NCBI GenBank assembly: GCA_013398275.1
Contig: VZSE01013631.1
Coordinates: 1,965,394 to 2,029,393, forward strand
Direction: 5' to 3'
Length of the DNA: 64,000 bases
From: Promerops cafer
Lineage: Eukaryota; Chordata; Aves; Passeriformes; Nectariniidae
Shown here: piece after piece, positions 1 through 14,592 of the stretch
Layout: each line of letters begins with the position of its first letter
Position numbering within the stretch: position 1 is the first letter of the stretch
The notes under the pieces: model-generated
The model's input: only the letters and a program-made list of their open reading frames with translations
Told to the model about the DNA's origin: nothing
Database searches by the model: none
Made by a program: the position numbers and the translations under genes

Positions 1-3000
1 ATCCAGTTCATGGTGACATTCTTCAAGAGTAACCTCCAAAGACAGTAGATATCTTGCTCTTGTCATATGATATTAAACTTTTGTAATCCTGACATGTGTT
101 AGGTGTCTTTTACCAGGGAAATAAAACCCTATTTCCAATGCTACACTTTTGTGTCACAAATTCATGACAATACATGTGTGGTGTGTTTTATTTTTCATTT
201 GATGATTTAATATTGTATTATTTAGATGAGCTACATCAATCATTCCTATATTCTGGTTTATCCAAGTGTCTACCCTGCAGTTTTTTTAGTACTCTGTCTT
301 TGCAAAGGATTTCTTCTAACCTCTAAAATTGCCATATAGCTTCAGAGATACCCTGACATTACAGTGTGGAACAAGATGGAGAAAGGACAGTGTCTAATCC
401 TTTAAAAGTCAGCCTTGAAGTCAGTCATCTTATAGCCCTTTGTAGCTAGACAAGGACTTCTTACACTTACCACTTGAAAGAGGAAATTCTTAGGTTTCGA
501 TTGTACTGTCTTCATACCCAGGGAGGTCTGCCAAGATCAGGAAGTAAAGCCATAGTGTCATTCTGTTTAGAAAATTATTTTATGTTTCTATAGTATTCTC
601 TGATATTTTCATAATTTTTAAAGCTTCTGAGGACATACTTTTTCTCTTAAGTTGCTGAAGCCTAAATATTCAAATAGGTCTAGCTTTGTAAAAAGGAAGT
701 TGTAAAAAGTATCATCAATACATTTTAAAAAAAGACTTCTCAAGCTAATTCTCTGTAACACTCCTGTATAATACTTACTGAAATACCAAATTACCAACAG
801 GGCAGTGACACTCAGAAATATTGAGACCACCACCCTGAAATGACTTTGTAATTTTGAGCTGGTGCCAGTCAAGACTAGTGCCGGCATCTAGTACTCAGAT
901 ATGTGTGCCACAATCTGTGTGCTACAGCCTAATGTATTCCAGATTTCAAGATGCATGCATATGTAATAGCCTATATAATTTTCCATACAAAAATTGCATT
1001 AAGAAAATGTTAAAGTTGCCTAGTTCGGCATTTAAAAGTCAGGAAATAAAATTAAGGTTGTACATGCAACATTAACTCTGTTCCCCAGAGCATTTGCCTT
1101 TGATACAGTCTAATTACATGATCAAATATTATTTCTCAGATTATACAGTATAATATCTACATTTTTTTTCATTTTGCAAAGTGTGAGGTGCATTAGGGAA
1201 GCTTCAGCTTCACCTTCATATAAAAAGACTTCAAATAAACATGGATTTGTCAGTCTGGAGAAGGGATACCTGGAAAGAGTTATAACAAGGGGTTATAAAA
1301 GAATGAGTGGTGTAGGAAAGGTGAATGAAGAATGATGACTCAGTACTCCTTCAACTGTAAAAGCTGGGGAACATTCATTCAACTAGCAAGTTAAAACACG
1401 CTTATTTTACATGCCATACACATGGACTGAGCACTGTAGACTCTGAGAAGATTCAAGCTATAATGCATCCAAAAGACATCAGAAAAATGTAAAGACCATA
1501 GGGCTGTTGCTGACTGTTACATGTGAACTGGAGGTACACTGCCCATGCCAAGAAGTCATTAATTGTTGGTGACCAGGGGCTGGGAGGATCTACCTGTGAA
1601 GGGCTCATTTAATTTTTCTTCTGTTCTTTCTCCAAACAACCTCTGCTAACCACGTTTTCAAGCATCGCAGTTACCAGCGTTTCCGTACAAACTAACGATG
1701 ACGATGATGACAGCAATACCCAACATTTGGGATCCCTGCCACAAGGACAGGAGAGGTGAGTGTGACTCCTTGGTCTGTTTACCAGCTGCAAAGCCCACCC
1801 TCAGAACTGCTCTTTATGTTATTATTTTATGTTTCTGTGCACACCAAAAACCCAGCCTAAAATTTTTGCAGGACTGTCCCTGTAAGACTCCATTCCTGTT
1901 CACTGCCCCTCACTCAAGCAGGATCTTGCCTTAGACCTGTAGAACTGGCTGTTTTAAGCACTGAGCAGAGGACAGCTGAATCCTCCACGGTGTTTCTCAG
2001 CTGTTGGAGACACATATATCTGCACCTCAGTCTCCTCTCCCTGACTCTCGTGTGGGTACCGACTGTGAGATTGTTACAATCCACTGCTGGCTGAGATGGA
2101 GTGCCCTTGGGCCAGCAGTGATAGTGAGCAACCCTGGGAGCTCTGGAGCAGAGATGCCCAAAGGGACACAGGAGCTGACACGCTCTCCAGGTACAGGCTG
2201 TGTCCCCACATGAAGCACAAAACTGACATGGGGCCATTTTCCTATGACATGGGAGCGTATGTCAGGCAGAAATCAGGTGGAGATGACAGCCATGTGATTG
2301 ACCATATTCACAGCCTATTCCATTTACCTTGCATATATTATCTGCCTCCTTCACCTGCATTGTGACTGCTAATTCATTTTTACCAAGAGCCTTTTTCTTA
2401 TGCTAATGAGATTCTTTAAACAATTGTTGCTAAAAACTCACTGGGTTGCAAAAGAAATGGTCCTTTCTTTTCCCAAAGTGCAGAACAGTCCTTCCTTGAC
2501 TCCCTGACAGGCCTGAAATGAGAGTGTTGCTCTACTGAAGGTTTAAGGTCTCTCATTTCACTCTTCATTGGGTCTACAAATCAGTATTTTACATAATTGA
2601 AGATCATGAAATATTAGTTCTGGGAATTAGATTTTAAGGAAATCTTGACAGATAGCAAGGTATTCTGTATAATTAACACAAAATAATCCACAATTAGAAG
2701 ATTTAGAATATACAAATGTTATTTTTAGGAAACTATTGATACTTTACAAAACATGAGTGATGATTTTTACACCCTCTGAAGTCTAAGGTTCTCCATACCT
2801 TTGCAGATAAAGCAACATAAAAACAGTGCCAATTTTCACTTCAAAAGACCTGAATTCTTCATTTTGTATCTTGTAAAATGTCTTTAACTTTCTGTAATGC
2901 AGATCTATATGTAACACCTCAAGATTATATCTGGGTGAGGCAAAATAAAAAAAGCTGTTCAGTTTTTATTGAGGGAGGAGCTTTCTGTATGTGAGGAAAA

Positions 3001-5553
3001 CCAAGCTTGATGTTTACATCTGCCATGTGACAGTGACTCATTCAATAGGATTTTCAAGCAGAGATGGGAAAAGTAAGTGTGGGAAGAATTACAATCTCAT
3101 TGTAAGGACATAAACTAGAGTGCTGACCATATGCAGCTGTCCCCTTACTTACCTGTATTCTGAAAAAAGGTCATTACTAATTTGGAGAGGGGGTTGTTTT
3201 GCCATTTATGTGTGGGGGTATAAAATACAAGCATTGTATAAACACTCTGCACTGGAACAAATCACTGCACCACACCCTCAGCACTGGGGAAGGTATCACT
3301 TCATCCCATTGCACATCTTTAATGCAGAGATTGTACACAACCCTTGTCTCTCTGTTTAATTTTCTACAATATTTCTCTTTTTTCTTCCAAACTGGGAACT
3401 GACCATTCCACTAAGGGGTAGAGAAGAAACCATCAATTTTTTATCTCTATGAGAGACCCAGCTACCAGCAGCTACAGTCTCTGGAGAGCATGACAGCCTT
3501 GCTCTGCTCACAGTTCTTCCATGGGGACCTGTATGAGCTCTCTGTGGACTCTTCCCATCTTGTAAAGAGAATTTCTTTCCAAAGTAATCCTGCAGATATT
3601 AAAAACTCATCTCTGCTGGCTGATACTCCATCCAGGGCCAGATTTGTGGAGGACAGCTTTCCTGAAGGGCTGGTTACAAGCAGGTCTTTTTGCCAAGATG
3701 TGTCTCCAAGATGTGTCCCCCTCCCCTGTTCCATTACACTTGTGCCTTGCCATGTGCAGGATTTTGCACCTACCTTGCAGATGGCAATATCACAGGAATA
3801 CAGCACAAAGGCATTTGGGCTAGAATAGTTGCTGCGATGCCAAATCCACGGGTGGAGCAAGTTTAAAGGTGTCTGCAGAGGGAATCTTTCCCAGCTGTGT
3901 GACTTCCCAGCACACTGAAAATTCTACACACCTAAGCCAGCAGTATGATGGGGCAAAGCAGTTTCTTTTCAGAGCTGCTGGTGGAAGATGGGGTACAGGC
4001 AATATGGTGAAACCTTGGCCATGCTTGGGCACAGATAGAAGAGCACTGGAGATGTGTATTGAAGTGTCAGGGGTGTTTTTGGATGGCAAATCTACATTTA
4101 GGTCAGCAAGCCTGCAAGTTGGTCTGTTCAAAAAACCCCTGAAAAAGATGTTCAAATGCCTGAGACCTCACAGTCTCCCACCTGCAGGTAAAAGCAACCA
4201 GACACTACTTATTCTGAACATCTGGGGGGAGAAAAAAGATATTTAAAGAGGCACAAACTTATGGATTCATTTTTTTCAGACACATAGAAGCCATTAAATA
4301 TTTGCAAACCAGTTTTTCTCTGTAACATTAGATTTAATGGGAATAAATTAGCTGAAAAACATGACTGAAAGAATGGTAACAGCAGGATTCCATATGAACT
4401 TTGAGTTTAGAGAGTGTTTTTCTACTCTTTCATAAAGGAAAAATCTCTTAATATATAACTTCTGAGGCATTTTAAGCAAATAAAAGGTGACATAATTCTT
4501 TGCCCTTAAAACTGACTTAAGTTAGATGATGCACAGACACAAATGAAATAACTCTGAACTACAACATTCTTCAGGGCTGAGAAAATTCCTGTAAACTAAG
4601 AGTTGTTAAATCAACAGAATGAACCTGGTTATAACAAGTTAGCAGAGGTTACATGACCTAAATTTTCATTTAAATTGGTCAAATGTTGGTAACGGGTAAG
4701 AGAATATATAAATATGCTATGGAGAGAATATTAATAAGACATTCACAGGAAGAACCAGGTGAAACTGTATCCAAACTTTAAAGGGAACATTAGGGTTGTG
4801 GGATAGTTGTCAAAACTGATACTCAGTAAAGCATTGTGACTTCGTGTGAGAAGACAAACATCTCAGACCCTAAGTGCTAAAGCTCCCTGTCAGAACATGC
4901 CCTGACATCCAGCTCCATGCTGTAATGCAAATGGAATGGCTCTGATGCTTAGTCCTTCCGTGTTGCATTTCTAAATTTGCTGTGTTAAAGAGACTCCTGC
5001 TATTCCTAACAACAGACCTCAACCCTATTACAGCAAAGAAACAGCAAGAAGATATATGATTTCAAAACTGCTATCTGATCTTGCATAGGCAATAAGTGCT
5101 GTGGGCTCATACTGTGCTCAGCTCTTCCAAAAAAGTAAGGTTTAGAGGTTTGCCCCAGACCACATAATAAAGCTGGCAGAGCAGAATATGATTTAGGATC
5201 AACCACCTGCCATATGGCACTTACTTTTCCATCCTATGCTGCTTCTTGATCATGCTAAGTTAGTCACAGCTCCAGCAACAGAAATAGGAGGAGTTGTTTA
5301 TTATCCTCAGCACAGTAATGATACCTCAGGCCACAGTGATAAGTAATTGGAACAACAGGGGTCTTAGACAGACTAAAAAGCAGAGATCTTAAAATACACA
5401 GAAACTGGTATATTAAATGGAATGTGTAACTAATAAATTGCCAGCTATTTGCAGTATAATACAGCATCCCAAATTCAGTCATTCTGGAGACTTCAACTTC
5501 CACAATGTCACTTGATACTCTTCAGAATGCAAAACTCCATCAAGATGAGGCTA

Positions 5554-5599
5554 AAATAATAGCAATAATAACAATAATAGTAACAACAACAACAACAAC
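5554..5599. repeat. AAT/AAC compound microsatellite
   Basis: An imperfect AAT-type tract (5554-5580) runs directly into about six perfect AAC units (5582-5599). It lies in intergenic DNA and no gene is nearby. Confidence 0.9.
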
Positions 5600-8139
5600 C
5601 ATGTTATTCACACTTACTTTTCTCTAAAGGGATTTCCACTTGTAAATGCAGGTCGATGATGAGTAATTTTAACACCAAGGTGTGACAACAATCACGTGCA
5701 GTTAAGGACCCAGTGCTATGCAGTAGTGAATATCTGTGATCTAAAGCTGATAAGGATTTGAGTAAATAACAACCTTTATAAATACTGTTGACTTATTGTA
5801 TCATGTTCTTCTGGCCTGAAAATATGCCATACTGACTGCAGATTTAGATATTAAAAACAAAACAAAGTGATTTCTCTTTAATTGTATTTGTTCTAAACAG
5901 ATGTCATGGAGCCCTCCTCTGAGGATGGAAGGATACAACCTTCAAAGCAAGTCTTATGCCATCAGACCTACTGAAATGTATTTCTCTGTGTTCTTCATTA
6001 AATGAAATTGCATTTGATATTTTTAATTTGTCTTTATGATCTATTAATAACACTTTACCTACCCATCACTCTGTATTTTCTGCATCATTTTATCCAGTTC
6101 TTCTGCTTTTAAGATGGTCCTAGAATTTTTAGGGCTGTTCCATGTACTGTATGAATTTTGAGCATATACTTCATGCAGCTGAGATATATCATACTTAACA
6201 GAAAGTTTTCCAAAACCATTGTCTCACACTCTAATGAGATACAGAGAGATTAAGGATATTTTAGTACTTTGGCTACTGGATGGCACATGGAGGGCAATAT
6301 GATTAAATGCAAGATAAAACTGTGAGCTCAGTAATAAAACCAGACAAGCACATGAAAGATTCTTCTGTCAGAGGTTTTTCTTATTTGTCATGTAAATATT
6401 CCCTGAATGTACTATTACTGAATCTAAAGTTTGTAATTTTGCAGCTAGTAATTCTCCATTAGGGGTACTGTTTCATTTATCACTGCTGGGTTGTCTTTGG
6501 AAGACTAGGAAATAAGACAGTCATACAACAGTAATCTCCCTTACCCCATGCTAACCTGGCTGTACTCTTTATTTCTAGTAGAGTGCATCATTTGCCAAGG
6601 GTAGCATCTACCAAGGTACTGCAAGTGCTGCCAGTGTGGCTCTGCAGTGTATAAAATCAGCAGCTGGCTCCAACAAAATCCTTCCCAAAAAGGGAAGAAA
6701 AGAAATAAAATCACATTGCCAGGCTCTCTAGATCTTCAGGGCAGAGATATGTTCATCTGCTGTGTGGTTAATGTGCAGAGCAGGGAAGCACCAAGACTTG
6801 GGATATGCTGGGCAGCAGGAACTGCTCAGGCATGGTTGTGAGTTGTTTCTGCCATTACAGTACGGACAAGTGGAGGAGAAATGAGTGTGACACTCCAGCT
6901 GACCTCTTTCAGGAACCAAGGGGGTATCTGCTTTGGAAAGATGCTAGCTGGCTCAACCCAGCTTTGGGGATCCTGGTGCTGCACTGGAGAATGCAGTGGC
7001 TTAGATTCCCCTAGCTTCAGCCCACTGCCCCCGAGCTGCTGGGGAAATTACCCTGATTTGGGGGGTGTCAGCGTGTAAAGAATGGGGATGTTAAGAGTTC
7101 AAGTTGTCTTTCGGTAACAGCATTCACACCAGAAAAAATAGGAGAACACTTGCCCAGCAATACTTCAGTTCCATTTTTATATCATGATGGAGAAGTTCAG
7201 TCTGATCCAGGCTTTTGGGATGTGGTTGGAGCACCTAAGCATCACACCACCAGTGCAAACTGGTTTTAGCAAGGGCCAAGTTGTGCAGAGGTTTGGAGAG
7301 GTTGCTGGTGCCTGTCTCTGAAAGCTTGTGGAGCTTTCATCAGCCTGCCTGCTGATGCAGCTTTGAAGGAAGACAGGGCTCACCATGAGCTACTTGAGAA
7401 AATCGTAGGCTCTGTGTAAGTTGCAAAATTACTGGCCAAAGATTTCAAAAAATGAATACGTTTGTTCTCAAACTGTTTATGAACAGGAAGAAACCAAACC
7501 TCACAGTAAGACAGTGACGTGTTGAACATGCTTTGTTTGCCTGGCATTAATGGATATCTGAAGGAGCTGGGTTGCATGACTCATTCAGTCAAGCTGTAGA
7601 GATAATCAAAGGGGTGAGAAATGCTTCCAAAGCATCCCCTTTTGCATTCTTCAAACATTCTCTCAAACTCCCAGTGAATTCAGTACAGAAAAATTAAGAT
7701 GAAGCTTACATCCTTGCAGATCTCCTGTCACCCTGTGCAGCTGAACTGAGACTAAACTATGTCCCAGAGCTCATGTGGGAGCAGCACAATTGCCCCTTTC
7801 TGTTTGCCATTAGTCACATGTATTTCCAGTCCCTGGGCTAGATCTCTGCAGGCTGCATGTGAGCTGCTGCCTGTCCCCTGCCACACTCTTTCCACAGGGC
7901 CCTCCCTGTCACCTGGGGATGGAGATGTGCTGTGCAGTCCCGAGTGTCTTGGTAACAAGCCATCGGGCCGCTCTTGGTGAAGTTCTGGGCTCCCTCATGG
8001 ATATGTGACACCCAGGAGTAAAAGAGAATTATCACTATAAAAAAATCGGATCTTTTCATGTCTATAATTCGTTCCTGTGTTTGTTTTACTGCATTGCATT
8101 AAGCTCTCTCTAAAAACAAAAAACTGCAATTCATAATCA

Positions 8140-8182
8140 GAGAGGGGGGAGAGACATAGAGAAAGAGAGAGAGAGAGAGAGA
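8140..8182. repeat. GA dinucleotide purine tract
   Basis: About 43 bases are almost entirely purine on the + strand. A G-run (8145-8149) is followed by roughly ten GA units at 8163-8182. A few pyrimidines interrupt it near 8156. Confidence 0.85.
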
Positions 8183-8412
8183 CAAAGACTAATGCTGGGA
8201 ATCCCAGATTGCTGAAAAGGAGAGGAAAAAACCAACACAAAATTGCTGCCTGAGATGATTAAAGACACTTCAACATTTTATAGGGAACAGCCTGCAAAAC
8301 TGCTACAGAAAATGGTGGGAGATAAGGCAGCAAAGGAGATGGTTATCAGAGCAAGAAGTTGGTGATCTTCTTTGAAAAACAGTCACGACATTAAAAAATC
8401 CTCTCTTGTCTC

Positions 8413-8429
8413 AAAAAAAAAAAAAAAAA
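8413..8429 (+). repeat. Poly(A) run, A17
   Basis: Seventeen consecutive A on the + strand. No recognisable retroposon body is visible upstream, so it is listed as a homopolymer only. Confidence 0.8.
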
Positions 8430-11400
8430 GCCAAGAGCAGATATAACCAAGGAACATATAGATGATCAGTGTCCCATGCTTCATTCAATCAGGCAATCAA
8501 GATAATTAGAAAGTATGGGGAAGATTGATTAATGGCCAAGACAGACATTGAGTTGACCTTTTCTTTATTACTACAGCAGTACATTTAAATAGTCTTCACT
8601 TAGTACGGTTTAAAATGGAAAAGTGAGCTGTTATAGATATAGTAAATGTGTAACTAAGAATGCATGATCTAATACCCCTATTCTGTAGCTTGCCTTCCAC
8701 CTTTAGTCTCCACACCATCTCATCTGAACATGAATTAGTTTAATTTCTTGAATCCATGCTCTAGCAGTTACATTAGTTAATATCTTAAGAGAAACCAATG
8801 TATTTAATGGTAGCAAAATAAGTACAGTTTAAAATGTTTTTAGATTGAAAATATGAAAACATAGGGGTCAGTGCTACTTTGTGAATTAGCATCAGTTTTG
8901 TTATGCAGAGGAGCAGGACACGGGGAAGCTGAACCAGAGACCTCATGCTGGGATCCCAAGATTCAGTGATAAGTGAGGGAGTGTATCCAGGACTTCTTTG
9001 TGGTACCTTCTGCTTAGGAGAGCCTGGCATGTTTGCAGTAGGGTAACCTGGGCCTCTCCTTCATCATGTCAGAGATTTTGGCTCAGTGACCCAAGATGGG
9101 GCCAGTGGAGCTGCCACAACACCAGTGCCAGCAGCAAGTGTCAGAGCACAGAGAACAGACAGGAATCTCATAGGGAAAGAAACTTTGTGAAGGCATCTTT
9201 ATAGCTATTAGCCAGTCTCCTTGGTGTGAGGGAAGGGCTACCTAGCAGGCTACAGGGCAGGCACAGCACAAAGGGGACAGACATCATGCAGGAGAGGCTT
9301 GCAAGGATTTGTGGTACCCATAAAAAGGGATCCTGAGCCAAAATGTGTAGCTTGCTATGCTCACCTGCAATGGTGCAATGCAGCACAAGTTTCAGGAGCT
9401 GGCTGGCTTGTGCCTCTGGGCTAATGGAGCTGGACACCCAAGCAGCAGACTTCAGGGTACAGGAGTGCTGCCTGGGTCATGTAGGAAATCTGGGAGTGTC
9501 CAGGGAATACCCCTCTTAGGAGAAGGGTTTAATTTACCTTTTTATACACAAAATTCTTCTCTCTGGTGAGAAACACATTGAGCTGGACTCTATAAGGTGA
9601 CCCTAATAGCAAATGTAAATGAGAAGTAGAGGTAGGTACAGACACTTCTCCGTAGCAGAGTGTGGGAAGGAATGATGCTGGATTTTGCCTGGAGGCGACT
9701 CCGGGCAGAAGCTCCTCAGATCTGGAACAAAGACAAAGCACTGTGTCTCCTGCCATCAGCAAGGGCTGGACCACGAGCACTGTGGGCCTGAGAACTGCTG
9801 AGCCTACTGTGGAGGGCCCAGTTTCCCACCGAGGTTCAGTGATACCTGCTAAAGAGTCACAGCATTTTCTCAGCTGCTGAACTTGTAGTGCTCAAGGCTG
9901 TTTGCTGAACAGTGCTTTTCCTCACAGGCAGATCTGCAGGGGAAAGGGAGAGAAGTTAATTAGTAAAACTGGAAGGCATTTAGAAAAATAGGTTGGGGTG
10001 AATTTTCTTCCAAACACATACTTATTTGGAATAATGCAGCTGAAATTTCTACAGAGAGTGGCTTTGCAGAAGTTTACAAAATCTACAGGGAAATTATGAC
10101 ATTAAGTGATGCTTACAACTACAGAGTAGTGTTTCAGGCAAAAAATGTTATATGTTGTTCATTTGCAGTAGTCAACCCCCCTCCAACTACAGAGTTAGCC
10201 TTTTAATTTTGGAGAGTTGCAAACAATTGAGATATTGTATGAAAAATTTCCTTCTGTGAGCTATCTACTAAGCAGAAACAATCTTGATCACCAGCATTGG
10301 GTCAGGCATTCAGCTCATGCAACCCAGCAGAACTCCTCTGGTGTCAATAAAACCACCTTGATTTACAGTAGCAGGAGATCTGAGCAGTGTATAGCTTTGA
10401 AAAATTGAGGTGTATGTTTATTCATTATTTCAAAGGTAGAGGCTTGATCTGCTCTGCTGAGACACAACCTTGCTGTGCCAGACAGCTATACTGAGGTCTC
10501 CACAGGCTCAGGAGGACCAGGGTTTTCTCCCAGACTGTACTTTGCAGGAACAGCTCCTCACTGAGTAGGAGCAAGTCCAGCATTTCCTGAGGAATGCCTC
10601 TTTACCCTAGCCCATCAAAAACGCACTTGCAATGGCAATTAATTGGTTCTGGGATAACCTCCAATGCAAATGGCCACATCCAAAGCCCTCTATTTTTCCG
10701 CCTTCAAAGGGCACCAGCTTAGTCTCAAGGGTGTCAGTTTTGAGACTGGTGCTTTATATGCATCTAGGTCAGATTTCATCTGTGACCAAACACGTGAACA
10801 GTGATCCTGTGCTGATCTTGAAATGGGTGTAGGGCCGTGTGGGGGCTTTTGTAACACCACTGCTCCACTTGCTGCAGTGTGGGTGTGAGAGTGGTGAGGG
10901 TCTACGTGAGCACATGGAGGTGCTGGTGCCTGTCTGCCTTTGCTGGGCTGGACTGAGCCTTCACAGTTCTGCTCCTAGAGCACTGGCAGGGAGGTGAGGC
11001 TCCACATTTGGTCTTACTGACAGTGTTGCTCTTATTTAAATAAAAATGTTTTTTAAAAAGACTAAGAAGGAAACCTCTTCATATTAAAATGTAGCTGCCT
11101 TTGAAAAAAGAGGACAACAAACAACTGTTGGGAAGACTGCAGAAGGTGCCAACGGGTTAGAGCCAGGTTTGGTTTAGTGTTTATACTGCATTAAATGCCA
11201 TAGAGCTGGGAATTCAGTGTAGTGAGATGCAGAATACTTCTATCTAGTGCTGAGCATTTTCCACTCTCATTTGACTTCACGGGAGGAAACTCAGGGAGCT
11301 CTGTACCTCAGAAGGTGACTGCAAGCTCTGACATTTGAATCACACTAATAAAGTAGTTTCCCTTGGTGGGATGTGCATTCTCCCTCCCCATAAGTTTCAA

Positions 11401-12158
11401 ATAATACTACTCCTTAAAGTAGGAACAAACATTTTACTTATGGCTAGAATGCATTTATTGGTAATTTTCACATAAATCAACTTATATGAAAATGTATTCA
11501 TAATCCAAGCCTTCTCTATAGTGATAAAATGTTTCTGCTTCTGTGGTAGAAAATAGCTTATTATGCAAACAGCATTGCTAGTGTTACATTATGCATGGGA
11601 GTCACCTGGAGAACATCACAAAAGCTTCAACCAAAAGGAAAAAAAAGAGGGGAGAAAATCGGGTGTTCCATTTACTGCACCACTTGCCTATTATAATTAG
11701 CTGTAAATGAGCTGATATCTGTACTTTGAAATGTATTTCATATATGCCTTGGAAATATTATACAAATAAGAAAAGCGGAAGAGAATGAAAGGATATGAAA
11801 CTCACCCAGAAATGGCCTTGCAAAATGTCACCCCAATTAAAAAAGCAAAAGCCAGTTGCCATTTTTAAACTGGTTAGTTGTATTTACTTTGAGAATACCT
11901 TGGTTATATTTATATTCTACTTGATTTAATTCAGGATGCTGCAAGTTCCCACTGGACTGTCATCATTATGAATGACATTGTTGAGAGGTCTGATTAAATA
12001 AGATCTGCTCAGGCTAAAACCCATATTACCTCAGATATGTTTAAAATAATCATGGGAGAAAAAAATTTAGTCCCAGCACAATCATTCAAGATCCATTGTC
12101 TCATGGGGCCTTTCTTATTGAGGGGTAAAATAGTGGTTTTAAAAAAAAATGGAAGAAT

Positions 12159-12432
12159 GAGAGCAGCCCAGTGGGGAAGGGTTTGGGGGTGATGGTTGGT
12201 GAAAAACTCAGCATGAGCTGGCAGTGTCAGAAAGCCTATGGATCCTGGGCTGCACCAAAAGCAGCGTGGCCAGCAGGTGGAAGGAGGTGATTCTACCCCT
12301 CTGCCCTGCTCTATGAGACCCCACCTGGAGTACTGGGCACAGTTCTGGTGTCCCCAACACAAGAAGGACATGGAACAGTTGGAGCAAGTCCAGGGGAGGT
12401 CATGATGTTGATAAGAGCACTGGAGAAGAGAT
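12159..12432 (+). mobile_element. CR1 LINE fragment, ORF2 3' part, sense on +
   Basis: The sequence matches the familiar CR1 ORF2 segment on the + strand. It starts with the stretch read as 'gagagcagcccagtggggaa' and goes on through 'atcctgggctgcaccaaaag', 'agcagcgtggccagcaggt', 'agaccccacctggagtactg' and 'aagaaggacatggaacag'. The piece is truncated at both ends and lacks the CR1 3' tail. No reading frame stays intact. It is a dead remnant near the middle of the upstream desert. Boundaries are good to about 20 bp. Confidence 0.9.
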
Positions 12433-14525
12433 GAAAAATACCACAGAAGAAAAACATGTTTCTAACATTGCATGATATATATGAACATATGTGGTATATG
12501 TATGTTCATATATGTATATAAATGCAAGAATATGTGTATGTATACCTATCTATATCTAGATCTAGATATCCAAGACTCAAAAAGAAGAACATAGTCTGTG
12601 ACTCATTTAAACAACCCTGAAGTCCGAAGCCTTTAATAAGGGACAAGATCATGACAAGGATCTGGGGCAAAATACTCACAGGAGTGTTTGAGAAGTTAAA
12701 ATTAATCTGTGACAAAAAATAATATTTCTGAAAGTGGCAACTGAAGCTGCATTTTTTTTCTTATGGAGGCTACATGAGGTGACACTATGGCTGCTAAGAG
12801 AAGTACAGGATGTTAGAGGAAAAGACAGTGACAGAAAGTCCTGGTCAACAAAAACAATGTATAGATATGCAGTGAAAACCAATGTAAGCAATGATAATGT
12901 CTGATATTTGGGAAGAAATGCAAAGTTGAAATGGATTATGTTATTTTGCAAGAGTGCATATGACAGCAGATCGTGCATGGACAAAGCATGGACAAAGAAG
13001 ATGGCAGCAACATCACCAGCTCAGAAAAATTCCCTCTGACCAGTGGACACTGCTGCAGAAGATGAATGGAAATCAAATGGAAACTTTTAAGTATTTTAAG
13101 TTGGACACAGGGAGACAAGGTGGTGTGAAGCCAGAAACATAGATATTCTCAGGGACATAACAGCTGCAGACAATGGGGAATTGGAAATGTTTGGGCTTAC
13201 AGTGGGAAAGGTATCTCTACTAAGAGAGTGTGTGAACTAAATGTATTAGCAAATAATAAATTAATAAAAAAGGACCTGCAGATGTGCCGAAGATGAGGGG
13301 ATCTATTTTTGACTTTTAACTCCAACAAAATAAAGAAGCTATGGTTATTACAGTGAAAAAAATACTAAATATATTTGATAAGAACTTGAGGGGATCTTTC
13401 AGAGGACAGGCAAGGAGGAAAAAAACTCCAGACTAAATCTGAATAAACCTTTTATTCTCCATCTAACACTTCCAAATCAGGTTTTTCTCTCATCCTAAAC
13501 CAGGAGGCAAAAAGCTCAACTAGTGAAGTCATTGCTACTGAATCCACAGAGTAAGTGAAGTGTCCCTCTAGAGCAGATGCAATTTCTGGTCATTGCAGGG
13601 GAAAAGAGAACCTGTGGTTATTTATTGGTGTATTAAATAAGGATGTGGGAGCTGAAGTCTGCTACTCAGAGACAGAGGTCTCTGGAAACACGGACCTCAC
13701 CAAAGATACAGTGATGTGCCAGTGCTGTCCAGTCTTTGTGAAAAAGTGTTTGCTCACCCCACATTGTGGCTTCTTGAGGAGCTGCTGACTCTACTAAATC
13801 ATTACAAGTGCCCACAGGTTCAAGTTATGTTCCTGGGGAGAGTTCAGCAAAACCCTCAGCATCCTGCAGCCAGGTTTTCCCTTGTCTTGGTTGAGAAATT
13901 TGTCTCCACTTTCTCAAGAATTTCCTATCTCTACCTTATTTATGATACTACCCGTCTTACAGTACTGATGTGTTGATTTTTTTTCCCTTTCTGTCCACTA
14001 TTTAATAAATTACCTAATGAAAAGATAATTAATAAAAGAATAGTTCGAAGCTGGGCTACTCTTCAAGCTTTGGGAGGCTGTGGTGCTCCTGGTTCATCCT
14101 GAGGTCTGGGTTACAGACCTCTCCATGGTGCTCTTTGCTTGTCTCAGGACAGAGGTCTGTGTGGCTCTCCAAAGATTATAGAGAAGTCTTATCCTAGCAA
14201 GAATTCCTTTTTCTATTTGTGGGCTCACCCTTGCAGGATTGGTGATGGGCTGCACTAGCTCTTAGTGATAAATCTGCAAAAATGATTGAGTAATATTAAC
14301 TGAAAACTCACCCTGCCCCTAAATCAGCATCACAAGTGCCCTGCCTGGCTTCATGAATGAAATGACAGACTGGTGTGACAAGCAGCAGCAAGTAGCAGGC
14401 AGTCCATATGCAGATGGCAATAACGAATACTCAGTCACAGGATGCTGAAGATCCTGCTGCTTCTTGAGTCCAGCATCAGGAAGATGATTTTCTCCTGAAA
14501 CACAAATGGTGATGAGCATCCATGG
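12433..14525. other. Intergenic spacer between two CR1 fragments
   Basis: This holds the TA-rich microsatellite at 12472-12571. The rest (12572-14525) is AT-rich unique sequence with no supported gene. Both flanking CR1 pieces are in + orientation, but the spacer shows no CR1 similarity, so they need not come from one insertion. Confidence 0.55.
12472..12571. repeat. TA/TATG-rich low-complexity tract
   Basis: A degenerate run of TA, TATG and ATCT units, including the short palindromic stretch 'atatctagatctagatat'. It begins about 40 bp after the end of the 12.2 kb CR1 fragment. Confidence 0.75.
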
Positions 14526-14592
14526 GAGAGGGCAGTGGACTAGATGAACTTTAAAGGTTCTTTCCAACCCAAACTTTTCTATGATTCTATGA
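14526..14592 (+). mobile_element. CR1 LINE 3' tail, sense on +
   Basis: This is the diagnostic CR1 3' end: 'gactagatgaactttaaagg', then 'ttctttccaacccaaa', ending in two copies of the terminal 8-mer (ctatgatt ctatga). About 67 bp remain. The 5' part is missing or too diverged to recognise. Confidence 0.9.

Larger units (their letters stand above)
1..12158. other. Intergenic region upstream of SHISA3, part 1
   Basis: No coding exon could be supported on either strand. All open frames are short, many need non-ATG starts, and none resembles a protein family I recognise. Composition is AT-rich and ordinary for avian intergenic DNA. Simple repeats inside are listed separately: AAT/AAC at 5554-5599, GA at 8140-8182 and an A17 run at 8413-8429. 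The stretch 11440-11990 is AT-rich with several homeobox-like TAAT/ATTA cores and could be conserved noncoding DNA, but this cannot be shown from one sequence. Confidence 0.6.

Noticed and set aside
13020..13145. Peptide resembling the '..ETFKYF..' region of RTE-type reverse transcriptases
   Set aside because: Only about ten residues look similar and flanking frames give no further match. It is too weak to call a retrotransposon remnant.
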